A stretch of DNA of 64,000 bases from NCBI GenBank assembly GCA_964534845.1, contig CAZHPV010000002.1, positions 43,883 through 107,882 on the forward strand. The letters are read 5' to 3'. Positions 60,102 to 64,000 of the stretch are shown here, piece by piece. The position numbers and the translations under genes were made by a program. Under the pieces are notes generated by a model. That model was given only the letters and a program-made list of their open reading frames with translations. It was not told the DNA's origin and made no database searches. The DNA is from CALCKU01 sp964534845. Its GTDB lineage: Bacteria > Pseudomonadota > Alphaproteobacteria > Caulobacterales > Maricaulaceae. Within the stretch, counting starts at the first letter, position 1, and each line of letters opens with the position of its first letter.

Positions 60102-61738
60102 TATTGTGTCTCCAAAATATCGTAGGCGGAAAGGGTTAGAAATTCGGGCAGGTCTGCAGATGTCGCCGTTCGGGTGAACAGTTTGGCGGCTTCGGGAAAG
60201 CGTCCAGTAATAAAGGCCTCCGAGCCAAATTCCAATTTGAGGGCCTCAAAAATTTCGTCATAGATTTTGTTGTAAAGCGCAGATGACATGGGTTTTTGCA
60301 CCCCATTATCCATATGGACGGCCGCGCCGTGGCGCAGCCATTGCCAAATTTGCGTGCGAGAAATCTCGGCTGTTGCCGCATCTTCCATGAGGTTATGGAT
60401 AGGCACAGCTCCGCGACCACATAGCCACGCGGCTATGTAACGAATGCCGACATCAATATTGGTACGCAGTCCGGCTTCAGTGACCGTTCCGCTATGGGGT
60501 TTAATCATGGCAGCGTCAGATATGCGCGGGGATTGGCGTTTTTTATGAATTTGGTGCTTGGACGGCATGACAGCGTCAAAGACTTTCGTGGCGACGGGCA
60601 CAAGATCAGGGTGCGCCACCCATGTGCCGTCATGGCCTAATTTGGCTTCACGGTCTTTATCTTTGCGCACTTTCTCGAAAGCTGCCGCATTTGCAGCCTC
60701 ATCATTTTTGACTGGAATTTGAGCCGCCATGCCGCCCATGGCATGTGCGCGGCGCTTGTGACACACGGCAACCAAACGGCTGGCATAGGCCGATAGGAAA
60801 TCCCGGTCCATACCGACTTGGGCGCGGTCAGGCAGAACAAATTGCTTATGGTTGCGCAAGGTTTTAATATAGCTGAAAATATAATCCCAGCGGCCACAAT
60901 TCAGGCCGGTAATATGATGGCGTAAGACATAGAGAATTTCTTCCATCTGGAACGCCGCCGGTAAGGTTTCGATCAGGACGGTGGCCTTAATGGTCGCGTG
61001 CGGGATGCCGACAAAAACTTGCGCGAAGTTAAAGACATCATTCCAAAGGCGGGCTTCTTGGTAATTTTCTATCTTTGGCAGATAATAAAAAGGCCCGCGT
61101 CCTTTCTCGGCCAGTAATTTGCCATTGTGGAAAATATGTAAGCCGAAATCGACCAGGCTTGCCGAGATGGGTTTGCCGTCAACCGTGATATTGCGCTCTT
61201 CCAAATGCCAGCCGCGGGGACGCACAAGCATTGTCGCGGTTTCGTCATTAAGGTTATAGCTTTTCTTCTCGGTCTTCAAAGACAGGCTGTCGCGGGCATA
61301 GTCATACATATTGACCTGGCCAGACATCATATTGTCAAAGGTCGGTGAGGAAGCATCTTCGAAATCGGCCATGAACATTTTTGCGCCAGAATTAAGCGCA
61401 TTAATCATCATTTTGCGATCAACCGGGCCGGTGATTTCCACACGGCGGTCCTGCAAAGCAGGCGGGCAGATATCAACTTCCCAGACCGAATTACGAATAT
61501 GGGCGGTCTCTGGAGGTTGTGTAGGTAATTCTCCATCATCAAAGCGCTCTTGCTGCAGACGTCTGTTTTCGAGCAATATGCGGCGTTGCGGACCAAACCG
61601 GCGTTCCAGATCTGCTAGAAATAAAAGCGCATCCGGCGTTAATATTGTCTCATAGGACGGTACGGTTTTCCCGACGACTTTTGCCAGCACCCGGTGTCGC
61701 GGGGTGGGGGCCTGTGAGATTTGTGGATTTGCATTCAT
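60101..61738 (-). CDS. aceB: Malate synthase A
   Basis: A 545-residue TIM-barrel enzyme that condenses glyoxylate with acetyl-CoA to malate. GLNCGRWDYIFSYIKTLRNH is the malate synthase signature near residue 270; MADFEDASSPTFDNMMSGQV lies near 112, MGGMAAQIPVKNDEAANAA near 340 and the catalytic Asp in LMEDAATAEISRTQIWQWLR near 450. The ATG at 61738 is preferred because GGAG lies seven bases before it; the frame runs back to a TTG at 61750. It is the first gene of aceB-aceA and divergent from the regulator gene at 61887. Confidence 0.96.
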   Translation of the reverse strand: MNANPQISQAPTPRHRVLAKVVGKTVPSYETILTPDALLFLADLERRFGPQRRILLENRRLQQERFDDGELPTQPPETAHIRNSVWEVDICPPALQDRRVEITGPVDRKMMINALNSGAKMFMADFEDASSPTFDNMMSGQVNMYDYARDSLSLKTEKKSYNLNDETATMLVRPRGWHLEERNITVDGKPISASLVDFGLHIFHNGKLLAEKGRGPFYYLPKIENYQEARLWNDVFNFAQVFVGIPHATIKATVLIETLPAAFQMEEILYVLRHHITGLNCGRWDYIFSYIKTLRNHKQFVLPDRAQVGMDRDFLSAYASRLVAVCHKRRAHAMGGMAAQIPVKNDEAANAAAFEKVRKDKDREAKLGHDGTWVAHPDLVPVATKVFDAVMPSKHQIHKKRQSPRISDAAMIKPHSGTVTEAGLRTNIDVGIRYIAAWLCGRGAVPIHNLMEDAATAEISRTQIWQWLRHGAAVHMDNGVQKPMSSALYNKIYDEIFEALKLEFGSEAFITGRFPEAAKLFTRTATSADLPEFLTLSAYDILETQ

Positions 61739-61770
61739 CGTAAACTCCAATATTGATTTGAAATTACTAT

Positions 61771-61870
61771 ATTTACAAAAATTGAATTGAGTCTATAAAC
61801 TATTGTAAATAAAAGGTATTTTTGTAAATAATGTAAAATTAACAAACTAAAATTTGTAAATATTGTAAAT
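61771..61870. promoter_or_regulatory. Clustered TTGTAAAT sites between aceB and the regulator gene
   Basis: The 148-bp divergent gap contains five copies of TTGTAAAT or its complement: 61771-61778 (as ATTTACAA), 61803-61810, 61822-61829, 61854-61861 and 61863-61870. A near copy, ATGTAAAAT, is at 61831-61839. They resemble in spirit the TTTGCAAA-like sites of RamB-type regulators, so they are the likely operators for the gene at 61887; this is inference. Confidence 0.5.
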
Positions 61871-61886
61871 TTTGATAAGGGAAACT

Positions 61887-63329
61887 ATGGCAAAACCTCA
61901 AGATAAGCTCCTTATTGGCCCGCGTTTGCGCCGGTTTCGGCAAACTTTAGGCCTCACACAGGTCAGGATGGCGGAAGATTTGGGTATCTCGACGTCTTAT
62001 CTGAACCTTATGGAGCGCAATCAGCGGGCTTTATCCGCAAAGGTTTTGTTAAAAATGGCCGAAATCTATGATTTTGACCTGTCGGGCTTTACGGGGGCCG
62101 GCGATGCCCATCTGGTGGCGGAATTATATGAAGCCTTGCGCGATCCTGTTTTCGATAAGCGTTCGATCTCAAAAAACGAGGCCGAAGACATTGTCAATGC
62201 CAGTCCGCAAACGGCCAAAGCTGTGCTCCGGCTTTATGCGAAACATCGTGACCTGTTGCGCCGCCAATCGGATATGGCGCAAAATATAGCGGGGGACCGT
62301 GATAAGGTCGAATTATTGGAACAATCGGCGGTGGCGGTAGAAACCGTGCGTCGGTTTATACATGATAATAAAAATTACTTTCCACGTCTGGACGCGGCTG
62401 CCGAAACCCTCTCTGATATGCTCGGCCTGTCCAAGCGCGAGCCTCATGCGGCCCTAACGGAGCGGCTTAAAAACAAGCATGATCTTTCGGTGCGCATTGT
62501 ACCTATTGATATTATGCCGCAAATGCTGCGCTATTTTGATCGTCATTCAAAACGCATAAATCTATCTGAGCTTTTGCGTCAGTCGGGCCGCCGGTTTCAA
62601 CTGGCTTTCCAGATTGGTATGTTGGAGCAAAGGGATATTATTGATGAGATTGTCAAAAGGGCGGACCTTCCTGGTCGCGAGGCCGAAGGTCTTATGCGAA
62701 CCTCTCTGGCCAATTATTTTGCTGCGGCTCTTTTAATGCCCTATACGCGGTTTTTGCGTGAGGCGGAAAACTGTCGTTATGATGTTGATTTGCTCTCAAG
62801 GCGTTTCGGGACCAGCTTTGAGCAAACGGCTCACCGCTTGACCACGCTACAAAGACCGGATGCGCGCGGCATTCCATTTTTCTTTGTCAGGATTGACGTG
62901 GCAGGCAATGTATCAAAGCGGTTTTCTGCCGGAAGGTTCCATTTTTCTCAGCTGGGCGGAGCTTGTCCTTTATGGAATATTCATGAGTGTTTTCAAACGC
63001 CCGGTAAAACCATTACCCAAATGATCCAGATGCCTGACGAGACAACATATTTTTCTATTGCCAAAATGGTCTCGCGCAGTGCGGGTACATTTGATGCCCC
63101 GCCGCAAAAACTCGCCATTGGTCTGGGGTGCGATATTGCCTATGCCCCGCGCCTGACTTATGCGCGACAATATAATCTGGACGCTCCGCAACCTACGCCA
63201 ATTGGTATAAATTGCTATCTTTGCGAACGACAAAATTGTCGCCAAAGGGCGCATGCCCCTCTCAATAAGGCGCTAAATTTCGACGAAAGAAGTCGGAGCA
63301 TGTCGCTTTTTAGTTTCAAGCCTGATTAG
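61887..63329 (+). CDS. XRE-family short-chain acyl-CoA regulator (ScpR/RamB/PrpR type)
   Basis: A 480-residue regulator. An XRE helix-turn-helix (about 12-65, RFRQTLGLTQVRMAEDLGIS, SYLNLMERNQRALS) is followed by a central ImmA/M78-like domain (about 150-300) in which the metallopeptidase HExxH is absent (the matching spot reads RRFQLAFQIGMLEQR). The C-terminal DUF2083-type domain has conserved cysteines: GGACPLWNIHECF, IGLGCDI and GINCYLCERQNCRQRAHAPL. In mycobacterial PrpR this C-terminal part holds a [4Fe-4S] cluster and acyl-CoA controls glyoxylate and methylcitrate genes. The gene is divergent from aceB, so control of aceBA is likely. AAGGG precedes the ATG at 61887. Confidence 0.88.
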   Translation: MAKPQDKLLIGPRLRRFRQTLGLTQVRMAEDLGISTSYLNLMERNQRALSAKVLLKMAEIYDFDLSGFTGAGDAHLVAELYEALRDPVFDKRSISKNEAEDIVNASPQTAKAVLRLYAKHRDLLRRQSDMAQNIAGDRDKVELLEQSAVAVETVRRFIHDNKNYFPRLDAAAETLSDMLGLSKREPHAALTERLKNKHDLSVRIVPIDIMPQMLRYFDRHSKRINLSELLRQSGRRFQLAFQIGMLEQRDIIDEIVKRADLPGREAEGLMRTSLANYFAAALLMPYTRFLREAENCRYDVDLLSRRFGTSFEQTAHRLTTLQRPDARGIPFFFVRIDVAGNVSKRFSAGRFHFSQLGGACPLWNIHECFQTPGKTITQMIQMPDETTYFSIAKMVSRSAGTFDAPPQKLAIGLGCDIAYAPRLTYARQYNLDAPQPTPIGINCYLCERQNCRQRAHAPLNKALNFDERSRSMSLFSFKPD

Positions 63330-63348
63330 AAAAATCCACTTTGGGTGC

Positions 63349-63375
63349 AAATTAGGACGCGCTTTCTAATTTTTT
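63349..63375 (+). terminator. Possible terminator of the acyl-CoA regulator gene
   Basis: AAATTAG (63349-63355) pairs with CTAATTT (63366-63372) across a 10-base loop and is followed by further T residues to 63375. The stem is AT-rich, so it would be weak. Confidence 0.4.
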
Positions 63376-63402
63376 GTCTTAGCTATGTCTCATCGAAACA
63401 CA

Positions 63403-63418
63403 GTGAATAGATATTCAC
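63403..63418. promoter_or_regulatory. Palindrome upstream of the phasin-like gene
   Basis: GTGAATA (63403-63409) and TATTCAC (63412-63418) are perfect inverted arms around 2 bases, 27 bases before the start of the gene at 63446. It has the form of an operator. Confidence 0.35.
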
Positions 63419-63445
63419 AGCATTGTAACTGATAAGGAGGCCAAA

Positions 63446-63886
63446 ATGGCTAAAGCAAAAACTGTAAAAAAAGAAAGTCCTAAACTGACCGCAAAATCCG
63501 GCGCCATTTTGCGCAAAGGCGCCTTGGCCTATGTCGGGCTTTACGGCGTGGCTTATGAGCGCGCAAAAACTCGTATTGAAACTGTGCGTAACGCCTCGGA
63601 CGGTATGTTTGAGACCCTTGTAAAACGCGGCGAGACACTTGAAAGCCAGGCTTTAACCTTGGCAAAAGAAGCCCGCGTCAAAGCCAATGAACGCGTAAGC
63701 ACATCAACCGCAAAAGTGCGCAAAGTTCTGCCTAAAGCGTCAAATGACCGTGTAGAAGAGCTAGAAGCTGAAATTGCCAAATTAAACAAGAAAATTACGG
63801 CTATGGCCCGGAAAGCGACCAATAGCAAAAAGACTAAAGTCACGACTGAAAAGCGTGCGGTCCCAGCCTCGAGTAAAGCGGCATAG
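63446..63886 (+). CDS. Phasin-like protein
   Basis: A 146-residue, Lys/Ala-rich, mostly helical protein. Residues 22-65 (ALAYVGLYGVAYERAKTRIE, GMFETLVKRGETLESQ) resemble the conserved block of poly(hydroxyalkanoate) granule-associated proteins (PhaI/PhaF type). A coiled-coil stretch, RVEELEAEIAKLNKKITAMA, near residue 95 and a basic Ala/Lys/Thr-rich tail follow; a basic tail in PhaF binds DNA. No PHA synthase gene is in the window, so the role is inference. A perfect AAGGAGG lies six bases before the ATG. It is downstream of the acyl-CoA regulator. Confidence 0.68.
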   Translation: MAKAKTVKKESPKLTAKSGAILRKGALAYVGLYGVAYERAKTRIETVRNASDGMFETLVKRGETLESQALTLAKEARVKANERVSTSTAKVRKVLPKASNDRVEELEAEIAKLNKKITAMARKATNSKKTKVTTEKRAVPASSKAA

Positions 63887-63963
63887 GACCTTATCTGGCA
63901 GGGTGTTGACCTGCTAGTTACCGTCTTCCGTTCTCCTTCTATGTCTTGTTAAAGAGATAGCGT

Positions 63964-64000
63964 AATGACGGCATCTAACCCCTATTTGTATGCCGTCATT
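63964..64000 (+). terminator. Inverted repeat at the window edge, likely terminator
   Basis: AATGACGGCAT (63964-63974) pairs perfectly with ATGCCGTCATT (63990-64000) across a 15-base loop. It lies 77 bp after the phasin-like gene. The right arm ends at the last base, so whether a T-run follows cannot be seen. Confidence 0.55.

Noticed and set aside
61887..63329. Regulator considered as an active ImmA/IrrE-type metallopeptidase
   Set aside because: The HExxH zinc motif is absent at the expected place.
1..64000. tRNA, rRNA, tmRNA, 6S and RNase P RNA genes
   Set aside because: The gaps were read for cloverleaf arms, CCA ends and conserved RNA cores; none was found. A tRNAscan or Infernal run would be decisive.

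Overview
This 64 kb window looks like core chromosome of an aerobic alphaproteobacterium of moderate GC, most likely a marine, Hyphomonadaceae-like lineage. That placement is inference from gene content and order: F0 genes in the order I-a-c-b'-b without F1, dapF-mtaB-ftsY-yciB, mutY divergent from a DUF721 gene followed by dsbA-smc, ispH-rnhA, pmbA-IMPase/DUF4170-ABC exporter, and alphaproteobacterial families such as DUF2794 and IalB. No rRNA, tRNA, CRISPR array, prophage or transposase gene was seen.

Layout. 0-6 kb: the 3' part of dapB, an ABA4-like membrane protein, a secreted DUF2147 protein, a HerA-like ATPase, an AI-2E family exporter, a DUF1223 protein, then a structured non-coding stretch and DUF2794. 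6-11.5 kb: Bax-inhibitor-like protein, Tas aldo-keto reductase, ThpR, a TPR/FecR pair with an Asp-rich repeat tail, and RlmN. 11.5-18 kb: IalB-like protein, a TetR-headed operon (tetR, plsC, LplT-like transporter, TrmH methylase) facing a short-chain dehydrogenase across a regulatory gap with paired operators, and a MATE exporter. 18-26 kb: acnA, then dapF-mtaB-ftsY-yciB. 26-30 kb: lipoprotein S9 peptidase, dicarboxylate/amino-acid symporter, C39-like lipoprotein. 30-36 kb: lipid exporter, IMPase-DUF4170 fusion, pmbA, MAPEG, DsbA-like protein with a hairpin-rich leader, MarR. 36-41 kb: rnhA, ispH, a lipoprotein, argS and a Gln/Pro-rich protein.

41-47 kb is a complete glycine cleavage unit under a tandem glycine riboswitch (gcvT, gcvH, a PaiB-like flavoprotein, a small membrane protein, gcvPA, gcvPB). 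It converges on the F0 ATP synthase operon, whose terminator lies inside the 3' end of gcvPB. 49-56.5 kb carries smc, two tandem DsbA-type proteins, a DciA-like protein and mutY. After marC there is a short AT-rich patch (about 57.3-58.4 kb) with two unrecognised small genes and a 20-bp tandem duplication, the only part that looks foreign. The window ends with the glyoxylate bypass operon aceB-aceA, divergent from an acyl-CoA-responsive XRE regulator across an AT-rich region holding five copies of an 8-bp motif, and a phasin-like gene.

Functionally the window favours two-carbon and fatty-acid metabolism: aconitase, isocitrate lyase, malate synthase, hydroxyacyl-CoA-type SDR, acyl-CoA-type regulator, TetR regulator and phasin. 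It also covers phospholipid and envelope maintenance, DAP synthesis and C1/glycine metabolism. I did not find a clearly new multi-gene system. The best candidates for undescribed biology are non-coding: the interlocking hairpins at 5391-5491, the hairpin-rich leader at 35671-35777, and the bulged stem at 15845-15883. Protein-level oddities are the IMPase-DUF4170 fusion with an internal start and the flavoprotein/membrane-protein pair inside the gcv operon.
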